Counted from the stretch's first letter, positions 1-8,614 are shown. The stretch is 32,144 bases of DNA from Candidatus Poribacteria bacterium (GCA_012963885.1 DTUY01000105.1:1-32144); one strand, 5' to 3'. The notes: a model not told the origin generated them from the letters alone. Made by a program: numbers and translations.

Positions 1-236
1 GTCGTTCATAGAGATGCTGCATATCGGCAGCTGGCTCTATTGTCTCCTTCATTGGAGGAATAATCCAGAGTCCTGGACATACTGAGCTCTGGCTATGCCG
101 TGCTTAGGCATTTGCCTTTATTATGTGAATCTACGAAAGTATAAGTAAAATATCAATCCCAGTTCGGCCTAGGAATCGAATCAATTCAGCCAATTTATAA
201 GGGAATTGTGTGCTTTTTCTATTTATCTAAAACCTC
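1..236. other. Gene-free left edge, no assignable gene
   Basis: No recognisable gene is visible. Two short frames run off the left edge: a plus-strand frame open from base 1 to a TAA at 61-63, which could be the last 20 codons of an upstream gene, and a minus-strand ATG at 52 reading out of the window. Neither has recognisable homology or a convincing ribosome-binding site for its start. The rest, up to the pdxS promoter, is AT-rich and has stops in all frames. Confidence 0.5.
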
Positions 237-265
237 TTGCACCATCACTAGGTGTGGGCTATAAT
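237..265 (+). promoter_or_regulatory. Sigma-70-type promoter of the pdxS operon
   Basis: TTGCAC at 237-242 and TATAAT at 260-265 are separated by exactly 17 bases, a near-consensus housekeeping promoter. It lies about 38 bases upstream of the pdxS ATG, and a purine-rich Shine-Dalgarno (GAGGG, 290-294) sits between. No other promoter of this quality is seen before cysE, so the five genes downstream are probably transcribed from here. Confidence 0.75.
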
Positions 266-303
266 ACTTTGAAACTAGTATTGGGGTTAAGAGGGAAATA
301 GCT

Positions 304-1191
304 ATGTTACATAATGGTAGCGAATTTCGAAAAAAAGTTGCACTTGCTGAAATGCTCAAAGGGGGCGTTATTATGGACGTCACTAATGCGGATCAGGCAA
401 GAATTGCTGAAGATGCTGGAGCTGTTTCTGTTATGGCATTAGAACGGATACCGGCTGATATTCGGCGTGATGGTGGTGTCGCACGGATGAGTGATCCATT
501 ATTAATTAAGGAAATTCAAAATGCTGTCAGCATACCGGTGATGGCCAAATGTCGAATCGGTCACTTTGCAGAAGCTCAGATATTGGAGGCAATTGGTATT
601 GACTTCATCGACGAGAGCGAAGTTTTAACCCCTGCTGATGAAAAGTATCATATTGATAAGGCCAAGTTTAGCGTACCATTCGTCTGCGGTTGTTTAGATC
701 TTGGTGAAGCGCTGCGGCGAGTTGCTGAGGGGGCAGCTTTAATCCGAACGAAAGGGGAAGCGGGTACTGGAAATATTATTGAAGCTGTTCGGCATATGAG
801 ATCTGTTCAAAGCGAAATTAAGCGAGTTCAAATACTTGGTGATGAAGAACTTTCTGGTTTAGCCAAGAATCTGGGTGCGCCCGTTAGTCTTGTTCGTGAA
901 ATAAAGGAAAGTGGCAAGCTACCTGTTCCAAATTTTGCCGCTGGTGGTGTGGCAACTCCTGCTGATGCTTCCTTGATGATGCAACTTGGTGCTGAAACCC
1001 TTTTTGTCGGTAGTGGCATTTTTAAGTCTGATAATCCAGTCAAACGGGCAAAAGCTATCGTTCACACGGTGACACACTACATAGACTTTGATGAAGTTGC
1101 TAAGGCATCAGAAGGACTCGGCGAACCAATGAGGGGTATTGAGATTGAAACAATACCAGATGAGCACCGTTTACAAGATCGTGGTTGGTAA
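304..1191 (+). CDS. pdxS: Pyridoxal 5'-phosphate synthase, lyase subunit PdxS
   Basis: This is the synthase subunit of the DXP-independent vitamin B6 pathway. It builds PLP from ribose 5-phosphate, glyceraldehyde 3-phosphate and ammonia delivered by PdxT. The 295-residue protein has the usual family length and is strongly conserved throughout. The (beta/alpha)8 barrel carries D25 (in GVIMDVTN) and the Schiff-base lysines K82 (VMAKCRIGH) and K150 (TKGEAGTGN). The [17 protein letters not shown] phosphate-binding segment is also present. The ATG is preceded by GAGGG at 290-294. It is first in an operon with pdxT (12-bp gap), mqnE, mqnA and cysE. Identification is essentially certain from sequence. 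Confidence 0.97.
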   Translation: MLHNGSEFRKKVALAEMLKGGVIMDVTNADQARIAEDAGAVSVMALERIPADIRRDGGVARMSDPLLIKEIQNAVSIPVMAKCRIGHFAEAQILEAIGIDFIDESEVLTPADEKYHIDKAKFSVPFVCGCLDLGEALRRVAEGAALIRTKGEAGTGNIIEAVRHMRSVQSEIKRVQILGDEELSGLAKNLGAPVSLVREIKESGKLPVPNFAAGGVATPADASLMMQLGAETLFVGSGIFKSDNPVKRAKAIVHTVTHYIDFDEVAKASEGLGEPMRGIEIETIPDEHRLQDRGW

Positions 1192-1203
1192 AAAACATAC
1201 ATA

Positions 1204-1785
1204 GTGGCGATGAAAATTGGAATTTTAGCGCTGCAGGGGGGGTTTGAACTCCACGCTCAAATGTTGGCTATACTGGGTGTGGATACTGTTTATGTCCGTA
1301 AACCTGATCAGTTGGTCTCTTGTCATGGATTGATTATTCCTGGTGGGGAATCAACCACGCTAATGAAGCTAATGCGGGAGGGAGGGTTGTTTGAATCCAT
1401 TAGTGATTTTGCCGCAGATAAGCCGGTTTTTGGTACCTGTGCTGGGTTAATTATGCTTGCTATGGATTCGATCAATGACAATTTGGTGACACTTAATTTG
1501 ATTGATCTATCTGTGGAAAGAAATGCATACGGGCGTCAAATCGATTCGTTTATCGATTCAGTTGAAATTCGGATCAATGGGGCAATTGATTCTTTTGAAG
1601 GTGTATTTATACGAGCACCGAAGATTGTAGCTGTTGGTGAAGGGATAGATATCCTCGGCACGCATAGTGATGATGTGGTACTGGCTGAGAATGATCAGGT
1701 TTTTGTTGCTACATTCCATCCGGAACTAACGAATGACGTTAGAATCCACCAATATTTTGTCGGTAAAATCCGAAAGAGCAGGTAA
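1204..1785 (+). CDS. pdxT: Pyridoxal 5'-phosphate synthase, glutaminase subunit PdxT
   Basis: PdxT is a class I glutamine amidotransferase that hydrolyses glutamine and channels ammonia to PdxS. The catalytic triad is visible: nucleophile cysteine in FGTCAGL (C79 counting from the GTG) and the FHPEL His-Glu pair (H172, E174). The PGGESTTL oxyanion motif is also present. Length (about 191-193 aa) is normal. The start is ambiguous: a GTG at 1204 or an ATG at 1210. The ATG gives the family-typical MKIGILALQG N-terminus and is the likelier start. Neither has a clear Shine-Dalgarno, suggesting translational coupling to pdxS. The mqnE ATG follows 9 bp after the stop. Confidence 0.96.
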   Translation: MAMKIGILALQGGFELHAQMLAILGVDTVYVRKPDQLVSCHGLIIPGGESTTLMKLMREGGLFESISDFAADKPVFGTCAGLIMLAMDSINDNLVTLNLIDLSVERNAYGRQIDSFIDSVEIRINGAIDSFEGVFIRAPKIVAVGEGIDILGTHSDDVVLAENDQVFVATFHPELTNDVRIHQYFVGKIRKSR

Positions 1786-1794
1786 TCTTTATTA

Positions 1795-2925
1795 ATGGGA
1801 CTACGATTTAGCGATAATAAGTTGGAATCAATTTATGATAAGGTCTTATCAGAGGAACGATTGTCATTTGATGATGGGAAGATCCTATATGACAGTCCTG
1901 ATTTAATTGGGGTAGGATATCTTGCAAACATTGTCCGGGAAAGAAAGAATGGAAACGTAGCATATTTCAATATAAATCAGCATATAGACTACTCAAATGT
2001 CTGTATTTTGCACGCGTGCTGCCACTTCTGTGCTTTTGCCAGAAAGGATATTGAGACCGAAGGTGCTTGGGAACTAAGTGTAGATGAATTCTTGGAAAAA
2101 GCAAGGTACTCGATCGAACAAGGATGTACTGAAATCCATAGTGTCGGCGGACATCATCCGAAACTCCCTTTTGATTACTATCTGAGTTTGCTACGTGTTC
2201 TGAAAGAGCAGATGCCCCAGGTTCACCTGAAATTTTTCACTGCATCTGAAATACATCATCTTGCCCGTCTATCAGAGTTGCCGATTAAGGATACGCTTAA
2301 GGCCCTGCGTGAGGCGGGACTTGATTCGATGCCGGGTGGTGGAGCCGAAATTTTTGCGGCCGAAACCCGTGATAAAATCTGTCGTGGAAAGATCTCAGCT
2401 GAAGAATGGCTTGATATTCATTGTCAGGCGCACGAACTAGGTATTCCGTCAAATGCGACCATGCTCTACGGTCACATTGAAACAACTGAAGATCGTGTGG
2501 ATCATCTTATCCAACTTCGTGAAATGCAAGATAACTCTGGAGGATTTATAACTTTTATACCGCTAGCTTTTCACCCGGAGAATACACGTCTTGGGCATTT
2601 ACCCAGTACCTCGGGGATAACGGATCTTCGGAATATTGCTGTGTCTCGTCTGATGCTTGATAATTTTCCGCATATCCGTGCTTATTGGATTATGGTTGGG
2701 TTGAAAATGGCACAAATGGGTCTTAATTTTGGGGCTGACGACGTTCACGGAACAGTAACGGAAGAGAAGATAACACATATGGCTGGAGCCACAACTCCAC
2801 AGGTGATTACGTCTGATGAGATCAAACGTCTGATCTACGAAGCTGGACGGGTACCTGTTGAACGGGATACGCTCTACAACGAGATTATTCGCAAAGGAAA
2901 TAAATGGTACAGGAAGGCTGCATAA
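1795..2925 (+). CDS. mqnE: Aminofutalosine synthase MqnE (radical SAM)
   Basis: This radical SAM enzyme of the futalosine menaquinone pathway joins SAM-derived adenosyl to the chorismate-derived enol made by MqnA, giving aminofutalosine. Family hallmarks along the 376 residues are MPGGGAEIF, SNATMLYGHIETTEDR, GGFITFIPLAFHPENT, AYWIMVGLKMAQ and VERDTLYNE; these favour MqnE over MqnC. The cluster-binding segment is odd: it reads CILHACCHFCAF, with cysteines at 70, 75, 76 and 79. The canonical CX3CX2C spacing is therefore absent and the best fit is CX5CX2C. The reading frame is continuous, so this is not an obvious sequencing error. The 3' end overlaps mqnA by 22 bp, implying coupled translation. 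Confidence 0.92.
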   Translation: MGLRFSDNKLESIYDKVLSEERLSFDDGKILYDSPDLIGVGYLANIVRERKNGNVAYFNINQHIDYSNVCILHACCHFCAFARKDIETEGAWELSVDEFLEKARYSIEQGCTEIHSVGGHHPKLPFDYYLSLLRVLKEQMPQVHLKFFTASEIHHLARLSELPIKDTLKALREAGLDSMPGGGAEIFAAETRDKICRGKISAEEWLDIHCQAHELGIPSNATMLYGHIETTEDRVDHLIQLREMQDNSGGFITFIPLAFHPENTRLGHLPSTSGITDLRNIAVSRLMLDNFPHIRAYWIMVGLKMAQMGLNFGADDVHGTVTEEKITHMAGATTPQVITSDEIKRLIYEAGRVPVERDTLYNEIIRKGNKWYRKAA

Positions 2926-3710
2926 AAGTTGGGGCAGTTTCGTTCCTAAATACAAAACCACTTATTCAGCCAATATTAGATAATCCGGTTTTCAACATTG
3001 ATCTGGTACTTGATGTTCCGAGCAAGCTCGCTGATGAACTGAAAGCAGGGAAACTTGATGTTGCATTGATTCCAATTATCGAATATTTTCGGTGTTCTGA
3101 TTACTTGATTCTCCCTGAAATTTCAATTTCTTCCCGAGGTGCGGTCAAAAGTATTCGACTCTTTAGCCGTAAACCGATTACTGAATGCCAGACGATTGCA
3201 CTTGACACAAGTTCTCGCACCTCGCGGGTGCTCACGCAAGTTGTTCTGGCAGAAAAGTATAATGTATATCCAAGTTTTGTTGATTGTCCACCAACCATCA
3301 ATCCCAAGTCTGCTGGAGCTGATGCTGTGTTGCTAATTGGCGATTCCGCTTTGCGAAATATTGGCTCAACTCAGTTTGAGATTGATCTTGGTGCCGTGTG
3401 GCATGATTTGTTGGGCTTGCCCTTCGTTTATGCCTGTTGGGTAACCCATTATAATACCGATCTCGGTGATTTGCCCCAACTGCTGAAGAAAGTAAAACAT
3501 CTCGGTATTGATCAAGTTCAATACATTGCGCGGATCGAATCTAAAAAACTTGGCCTTCCAAGATCCCTTTGTGAAGATTATTTGACCAATCATATTTACT
3601 ATGATCTTGGACATAAAGAAATTGAGGGAATGACTGCATTTTACGATCTAGCCATTAAACATAACCATGTGCCTGCTGGTAACCAAATCAGATTTACTTT
3701 TATGACATGA
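2904..3710 (+). CDS. mqnA: Chorismate dehydratase MqnA
   Basis: MqnA catalyses the first step of the futalosine pathway, dehydrating chorismate to 3-[(1-carboxyvinyl)oxy]benzoate, the substrate of MqnE. The 268-residue protein has the periplasmic-binding-protein-like fold of the family and opens with KVGAVSFLNTKPLI, the MqnA signature; MqnD would instead begin with a SPCPNDTF-type motif. Internal matches include ADELKAGKLDVALIPIIEY and ALDTSSRTSRVL. It starts inside mqnE (22-bp overlap) and ends on an ATGA overlap with cysE. Later pathway genes (mqnB, mqnC, mqnD) are not in this window. Confidence 0.92.
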   Translation: MVQEGCIKVGAVSFLNTKPLIQPILDNPVFNIDLVLDVPSKLADELKAGKLDVALIPIIEYFRCSDYLILPEISISSRGAVKSIRLFSRKPITECQTIALDTSSRTSRVLTQVVLAEKYNVYPSFVDCPPTINPKSAGADAVLLIGDSALRNIGSTQFEIDLGAVWHDLLGLPFVYACWVTHYNTDLGDLPQLLKKVKHLGIDQVQYIARIESKKLGLPRSLCEDYLTNHIYYDLGHKEIEGMTAFYDLAIKHNHVPAGNQIRFTFMT

Positions 3711-4960
3711 TTGACCTTTTCTCTGACTATGAGAATCGGAAGCACGATTTATTAGACCAACTCATTCCGTTACTACGCCCAATTTATACATTAAAAGAAT
3801 TGGAAGCCTTACGGATCGAACTTATTCCTCGGGATATTTTGTCGATACATTCCGGTTATGGTTTTGTCAATCGAGAGATATTAGAAACTGTCTTGGGAAA
3901 TTTGCTGGAATGCGTCGCACCTGGTTCGCATAATGCGTCACCTTATCAACTGCTGGGTTTGGTCAACTCCATGAGTGAGGTTGCAGACCAGCTTTATGTA
4001 ATTATTTCGCAGTCGTTCCTTGCCGTTAAAGATTCACACCAACTATCAGAAAGTGACATCGCCGATTTAGCTGTTGAGATTACGTTCGACATTCTATCAG
4101 CTTTACCACGATTAAAAAATCGGGCTTTCTGGAACCGTTTTTCTTCTCTGAAAGATCCCGCTGTCTGGGATGCATACTTACTCAATCTGTGCAAAGATAA
4201 TGCAAAGATAATGGAGATTGATCTGACAACTCAGATTAATGCTGCAATCGTAGAAAGGAACTATCATCTCTATCAGGATTTCTTGAAAGCTCATAAACTT
4301 GCCTTTGCCTTAGATTATCAAATGCAATTGGTTGTCAGCACTTATCCCGGTTGGCGTGTTCTTTTTTATCATGATGTAGCACATCAGTTAGTAGAGAGAG
4401 GAAGTGGCTCTATACCTGTACCGCTGTTGCCAAGAGCCATATCTGAACTTGCTGGTCGGTACTATCAAGCTGACCTTCATCCGGAAACAAGAATTGGGGA
4501 TGCGAATTTTTTTGATCACACTCACCGCGGTATTACTACAGGTCAAACGGGAGTTATCGGTTCGGGTTGTGTTATCTATCCTTGCACACTCGGAGGACTA
4601 TCTGAAAAAGTCCACCGCCGCCATCCGTCTATTGGGGATTATGCGCAGATCAGCACTGATGTTGGGATATTTGGACCAGTAATAGTTGGTAACTATTCGG
4701 TAATTGGGGCCAACGCGGAATTATATGGTTTCGTTGAAACAGGCCAATACTGTCGGATCGGTTCTTCTGTGGTTATTGGAACGGTGCGTGTTGCGGAAAC
4801 TGTTCCTGGCCGAATAATTCTAGGTGACCACGTGCGTATTGCTGATGGTACGATAATTGAAAACAATCTACCGATAGATCTTATCATTGATGATCGTGTT
4901 CATATTCCAGCTCGGAGTTATGTTATCAACGACGGGAAAGGCAACCCTAAAATGGCGTAA
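3707..4960 (+). CDS. cysE: Serine O-acetyltransferase with long N-terminal region
   Basis: This enzyme probably acetylates L-serine from acetyl-CoA to give O-acetylserine for cysteine synthesis. The C-terminal third is a left-handed beta-helix of hexapeptide repeats beginning near DLHPETRIG (residue 256). It keeps the catalytic-type Asp/His cluster at D270-H271 (DHTH) and the RHP element around H306. About 250 residues of mostly helical sequence precede it; at 417 residues the protein is much longer than the ~270-residue E. coli CysE. The N-terminal half may be an expanded form of the usual helical trimerisation domain. The start overlaps the mqnA stop (ATGA). It converges on holA with a 13-bp gap and no visible terminator. 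A related hexapeptide acetyltransferase cannot be fully excluded. Confidence 0.82.
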   Translation: MIDLFSDYENRKHDLLDQLIPLLRPIYTLKELEALRIELIPRDILSIHSGYGFVNREILETVLGNLLECVAPGSHNASPYQLLGLVNSMSEVADQLYVIISQSFLAVKDSHQLSESDIADLAVEITFDILSALPRLKNRAFWNRFSSLKDPAVWDAYLLNLCKDNAKIMEIDLTTQINAAIVERNYHLYQDFLKAHKLAFALDYQMQLVVSTYPGWRVLFYHDVAHQLVERGSGSIPVPLLPRAISELAGRYYQADLHPETRIGDANFFDHTHRGITTGQTGVIGSGCVIYPCTLGGLSEKVHRRHPSIGDYAQISTDVGIFGPVIVGNYSVIGANAELYGFVETGQYCRIGSSVVIGTVRVAETVPGRIILGDHVRIADGTIIENNLPIDLIIDDRVHIPARSYVINDGKGNPKMA

Positions 4961-4973
4961 TGGCTGAGCGTTT

Positions 4974-6182
4974 TTAAACAGCGTGAATACGGGGACTCCG
5001 GCAAAGATCGCAGACCAGTTGTTCAAGGATGTACTCAGCAGGCACTGAATTGCTTTTTAGTTGGATATCAGCTTCAAGTGTTTTTTCAAGAAATCCTATT
5101 AATTCTTCCTCTTCGAATCTTATAATCTTCTGAATAATTTTGTAGACTACGTAAGGGTTCTGCTTAAGTAAATTAATTGTTGCTGCTTTCGGTAGGTCAC
5201 CGGACATTTTTTTTGATAAAGGTTGAAAAATTCGGTTAATAAAGTCTTGATAACTCATGCGCCTCGCGTCCAAATTGAGAGTATTGCTCCGCTGGATAAG
5301 CTTTGCTTGAATCATTAACCGGATTTGCCTGGTAATCAGAGCATTAATCTTAACTGGTGCCTCACCATTTGCTAGAATATGGTGAAGGCTTGATAATCCC
5401 TGCTTTACATTCCGGCTGCCAATTGAATCTGTTAAATCGAAAATTGTATCTGAACTCGTCGTCGATACTAAATTTCGAATATCCTGTTCATCAATCTGAG
5501 TTTTATCACCAACGAACGAGACTGCTTTGTTAATCTCTTCAAAAAATCGGTGGGTGTCATTGTTAACTCTGGTTCGCAGCAACTTAAAAGCGCCTGGTGT
5601 TATTTGTTTATCAAACTGTACCAACTGTTTTGACGTGCTTTGGTAAAGAGGATCCTGCTGGATTGAGCTTGATTCTTTAAGCTTTTCAAAGTTAATGTAT
5701 CCATCAATACGATCAATAGCCTTTACAATAGGTTCTCGTGTGTTCACTGATCCTTTGACAGTAAAGATGAGGGTACTATTCTGAGGAGGGTTTCCGGTAA
5801 GCCAATCCAAAAAAAGCTCTGTGGGATCGTTGCTATCAAGATCTTCTACTTCATCCAGAAAATCACTTTCTAAGTTCGCTGATTGTGTCTTGGGTGAACC
5901 TTGAAACAAAACCGATTCGCTAACAACAACTACGCGCCAATCCGCCATTATCGGATAAACTTCTACGGCACTCAGGATATCTTGAATTGTTGCTGTTATT
6001 CCGTCTAGAAGACTGAGATTAAAGTCGCGTGTTTCCGGTTGAAGAAGGGTATCAAGTATCGATTTCAAGGCTCTTTCGATTAAAAAATATTCCTCGCCAC
6101 AGAGAAGATAGACAGGCGAAATTTTTCCAGATTTCACCTCTTTAATCAAACTCGATATGGTTGGTTGCTGTTTATTTTTCAT
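4974..6182 (-). CDS. holA: DNA polymerase III, delta subunit HolA
   Basis: HolA is the clamp-loader delta subunit that opens the beta sliding clamp. The 402-residue protein begins with the typical segment SPVYLLCGEEYFLIERALKS and has the DFNLSLLDG and WRVVVVSE strands of the AAA+-like domain I. The clamp-loader collar helices include GDLPKAATINLLKQNPYVVYK near the C-terminus. An acidic insert around residues 130-145 (EVEDLDSNDPTE) makes it somewhat longer than E. coli HolA (343 aa). No good Shine-Dalgarno precedes the ATG. It is convergent with cysE. Confidence 0.9.
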   Translation of the reverse strand: MKNKQQPTISSLIKEVKSGKISPVYLLCGEEYFLIERALKSILDTLLQPETRDFNLSLLDGITATIQDILSAVEVYPIMADWRVVVVSESVLFQGSPKTQSANLESDFLDEVEDLDSNDPTELFLDWLTGNPPQNSTLIFTVKGSVNTREPIVKAIDRIDGYINFEKLKESSSIQQDPLYQSTSKQLVQFDKQITPGAFKLLRTRVNNDTHRFFEEINKAVSFVGDKTQIDEQDIRNLVSTTSSDTIFDLTDSIGSRNVKQGLSSLHHILANGEAPVKINALITRQIRLMIQAKLIQRSNTLNLDARRMSYQDFINRIFQPLSKKMSGDLPKAATINLLKQNPYVVYKIIQKIIRFEEEELIGFLEKTLEADIQLKSNSVPAEYILEQLVCDLCRSPRIHAV

Positions 6183-6249
6183 TTTAAAGATTATTAATCT
6201 GAGCGGTCTTTCCGACGTTCAGTTGATGGGAATCCCCGCGAGAATGGGA

Positions 6250-6285
6250 GGAATGACTACAGCGTTTGTCATTGGGAGTCATTCC
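6250..6285. repeat. Inverted repeat with two competing pairings
   Basis: GGAATGACT at 6250-6258 is the exact complement of AGTCATTCC at 6277-6285, a 9-bp stem with an 18-base loop. The inner AATGAC (6252-6257) can instead pair with GTCATT at 6268-6273, so two mutually exclusive hairpins are possible. There is no U-rich tail on either strand, so it is not a simple intrinsic terminator. It lies between the small ORF and holA. Confidence 0.4.
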
Positions 6286-6412
6286 AATTGATGCTAACTG
6301 CTTTCATTTGCGCGCCTTGTTCAATCGCTAATTGAAAATCATTACATAAATTGTTAACAATCAGATGATCAAGGTATTCAAATAATAGGTTGCTGTTCTT
6401 AATATAGTACAT
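6269..6412 (-). CDS. Possible 47-aa small ORF downstream of moxR
   Basis: This short frame begins with MYYIKNSN and ends at a TGA at 6269-6271. The same frame stays open upstream into the 3' end of moxR but offers no other standard start codon there. The sequence has a protein-like mix of charged, aromatic and hydrophobic residues and no low complexity. The family is not recognised. It could be a real small protein, the tail of a decayed gene, or chance. No convincing Shine-Dalgarno is visible before the ATG, so confidence is low. Confidence 0.3.
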   Translation of the reverse strand: MYYIKNSNLLFEYLDHLIVNNLCNDFQLAIEQGAQMKAVSINWNDSQ

Positions 6413-6447
6413 TCCTGCAATAGCAAGACAGGAATAGTGAATTTCAT

Positions 6448-7470
6448 TTAATGGTTTTCCAAGTTGAGTTCGAGTAGCTTCTCGATTATGTCAAGGCTGG
6501 TGATTTCATCCGCTTCAGCGTTGAAGTTGGTTAGGATTCGATGTCGCAGAACAGGTTTGGCAATCGACTTTACATCATCATATGTTACGTGATAGCGACC
6601 GTGCATAACTGCACGGGCCTTCGCTCCCAGAATCATGTATTGTGATGCGCGTGGACCAGCTCCCCAGTTGACCCAGTTTTTAATAAAGTCAGGAGCATCT
6701 GGATTATTGGGTCGAGAGAGTCTTGCTAGAGCAACAGCAAAATCTACAACAGATTCAGCAACGGGAACCTTGCGAACTATCTGTTGGATGCGGATAATTT
6801 CATCGCTGTCAGTTACAGAGTTCAACGTTGGTTCATAGGCAGATGTTGTATGCATCACAATCTGTTTTTCATCGGCTTGATTAGGATAATCAATATAGAT
6901 ATTGAACATGAATCGATCCAATTGCGCCTCCGGCAACGGGTACGTTCCTTCCTGTTCTATTGGGTTTTGCGTTGCCAGCACAAAGAATGGTTTTTTCAGA
7001 GGATACGTATTACCTCCTGCAGTTACTTGGTATTCCTGCATGGATTGCAGGAGTGCAGCTTGTGTCTTGGGTGGTGTTCGGTTAATTTCGTCAGCAAGCA
7101 AAATATTGGCGAATATAGGACCTTGTATGAAACGAAAAGATCTACCGCCGGTTCCTGAATCATCTTGAAGAATGTCTGTACCTGTAATATCAGACGGCAT
7201 CAAATCTGGTGTGAATTGGATTCTATTAAAGGTAAGGTTGAGGATTTCCGAAAGTGTGCTGATGAGAAGTGTTTTGGCAAGTCCTGGAACACCAACAATT
7301 AAGCAGTGACCTTGTGAAAAAAGCGTTATAAGCAATTCATCGATCACTGCTGCCTGGCCGATAATCCTTTTCTTAATTTCAGTTGAGATTGATTCTTGTG
7401 TATTTTTTAATATTTTGGCTGATTCAAGGTCTTCGTTTTGCCAATCCGGTTGGTTTTGATGATCACTCAA
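6448..7470 (-). CDS. MoxR-family AAA+ ATPase
   Basis: MoxR ATPases act as chaperone-like ATPases, often assembling or activating partner proteins. The 340 residues show Walker A GVPGLAKT (60-67), Walker B ILLADEINR (123-131), sensor 1 LATQNP (165-170) and the family stretch EGTYPLPEAQLDRF. The start is a TTG at 7470 supported by a GGAG eight bases upstream, located just after the GHMP-kinase stop (13-bp gap). The usual partners, DUF58 and von Willebrand factor A proteins, are not downstream, so this is an orphan MoxR here. Co-transcription with the sugar kinase is likely. Confidence 0.93.
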   Translation of the reverse strand: MSDHQNQPDWQNEDLESAKILKNTQESISTEIKKRIIGQAAVIDELLITLFSQGHCLIVGVPGLAKTLLISTLSEILNLTFNRIQFTPDLMPSDITGTDILQDDSGTGGRSFRFIQGPIFANILLADEINRTPPKTQAALLQSMQEYQVTAGGNTYPLKKPFFVLATQNPIEQEGTYPLPEAQLDRFMFNIYIDYPNQADEKQIVMHTTSAYEPTLNSVTDSDEIIRIQQIVRKVPVAESVVDFAVALARLSRPNNPDAPDFIKNWVNWGAGPRASQYMILGAKARAVMHGRYHVTYDDVKSIAKPVLRHRILTNFNAEADEITSLDIIEKLLELNLENH

Positions 7471-7483
7471 ACTCTATTCTCCA

Positions 7484-8533
7484 TTACTCGTTCACCCGCC
7501 ACGTTTTCAGGCCACTAAAATCAAAATTAAAATCGATAATTGTAACACCGTTTTCCTCAAGTACCTTGCGTACAAGGTGGTCCTGATTCGGGTTACAATA
7601 GAAAAGTATACAACCACCACCACCTGCACCACAAGCTTTCCCACCACCTGCACCATTTTCAATTGCCATTTGAAAGAGACCATCTATGCGATCGTTAGTT
7701 ACTGATGGGTGTAATGCTTTCTGGCTTTCCCAATTTTGGCTAAGAAGTTGTCCAAAGTTGGATAATCTGCCGCTCATTAAGGCATTTTTAATTTTATCCG
7801 CTGTGGACCGCAAGTTGTGCAGAGCATCAAGTGTTGATTTTTCACGGTTATGATAGGCGAAAGTGACCTTTTGGTGAATATCTCCAGAGAGTCTGGATTG
7901 ACCGGTATAACCGAGAATCAGGTTCTTTTCAAGCTCGTAGCGTATCTGGTGGGGCAAGTGAATGGGAGAAGTTTTGACTTCTTCACCACTAAATTCCATA
8001 AAATTTATACCACCAATGGCACTGGCATAGTGATCCTGTTTACCACCGAGTATACCAAGTTCATTTCGTTCAATATCACTGGCCAATTCAGCATGTTCAT
8101 AGGGTAATAATGGAACTTTTTTCAAGGTGCTGAGGACGCCAATTAAAGCAACTCCCATTGACGCTGATGTCCCCAAACCGCTGCCTGGTGGGGCAGTTGA
8201 TTGGGTTATTAAATCAAATCCCCCCGTTTCAATCGACATCTTTCGAATAGCAGCTTTAACAAGATCTATGTTTCCATCGTATTCCAGCTTCCGAATGTCT
8301 TCAGCCTCAATAAAGGTGTCAAAATCTGTGGAATAGATACGGATGCTTTTATCCAGAACACGGTTTGGTTCGATAATCTGATTGTCGACAGGTTTATAGG
8401 AAATTGTGCCATAAGAATAGACGTTAATTGCAGCGTTAACAACAATTCCTTCGGTTCCTTCTGTGAATAATGCAACATCTGTCCAACCGCCGGCGAAATC
8501 TATACGGACGGGTGCCCTAGATCGGATTAGCAT
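7484..8533 (-). CDS. GHMP-family sugar kinase (heptose-7-P kinase-like)
   Basis: This GHMP kinase is most like the D-glycero-D-manno-heptose 7-phosphate kinase (HddA) and fucokinase-like group. The 349-residue protein begins with the substrate-side motif RAPVRIDFAGGWTDV. It has the ATP-binding loop PPGSGLGTSASMGVAL at about 115-130 and the third motif GGGKACGAGGGGCILF near residue 295-310. The ATG is well supported by GGAG seven bases upstream. It probably phosphorylates a sugar feeding surface polysaccharide synthesis, but the exact substrate cannot be read from sequence. The moxR gene follows after 13 bp. Confidence 0.85.
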   Translation of the reverse strand: MLIRSRAPVRIDFAGGWTDVALFTEGTEGIVVNAAINVYSYGTISYKPVDNQIIEPNRVLDKSIRIYSTDFDTFIEAEDIRKLEYDGNIDLVKAAIRKMSIETGGFDLITQSTAPPGSGLGTSASMGVALIGVLSTLKKVPLLPYEHAELASDIERNELGILGGKQDHYASAIGGINFMEFSGEEVKTSPIHLPHQIRYELEKNLILGYTGQSRLSGDIHQKVTFAYHNREKSTLDALHNLRSTADKIKNALMSGRLSNFGQLLSQNWESQKALHPSVTNDRIDGLFQMAIENGAGGGKACGAGGGGCILFYCNPNQDHLVRKVLEENGVTIIDFNFDFSGLKTWRVNE

Positions 8534-8614
8534 CCTTTATCTCCAGTAGATTAGATTTTTTGACGATATATGAGGGGAGGGGAATATATTACAAATCACT
8601 TAAAACGGAGGGGA

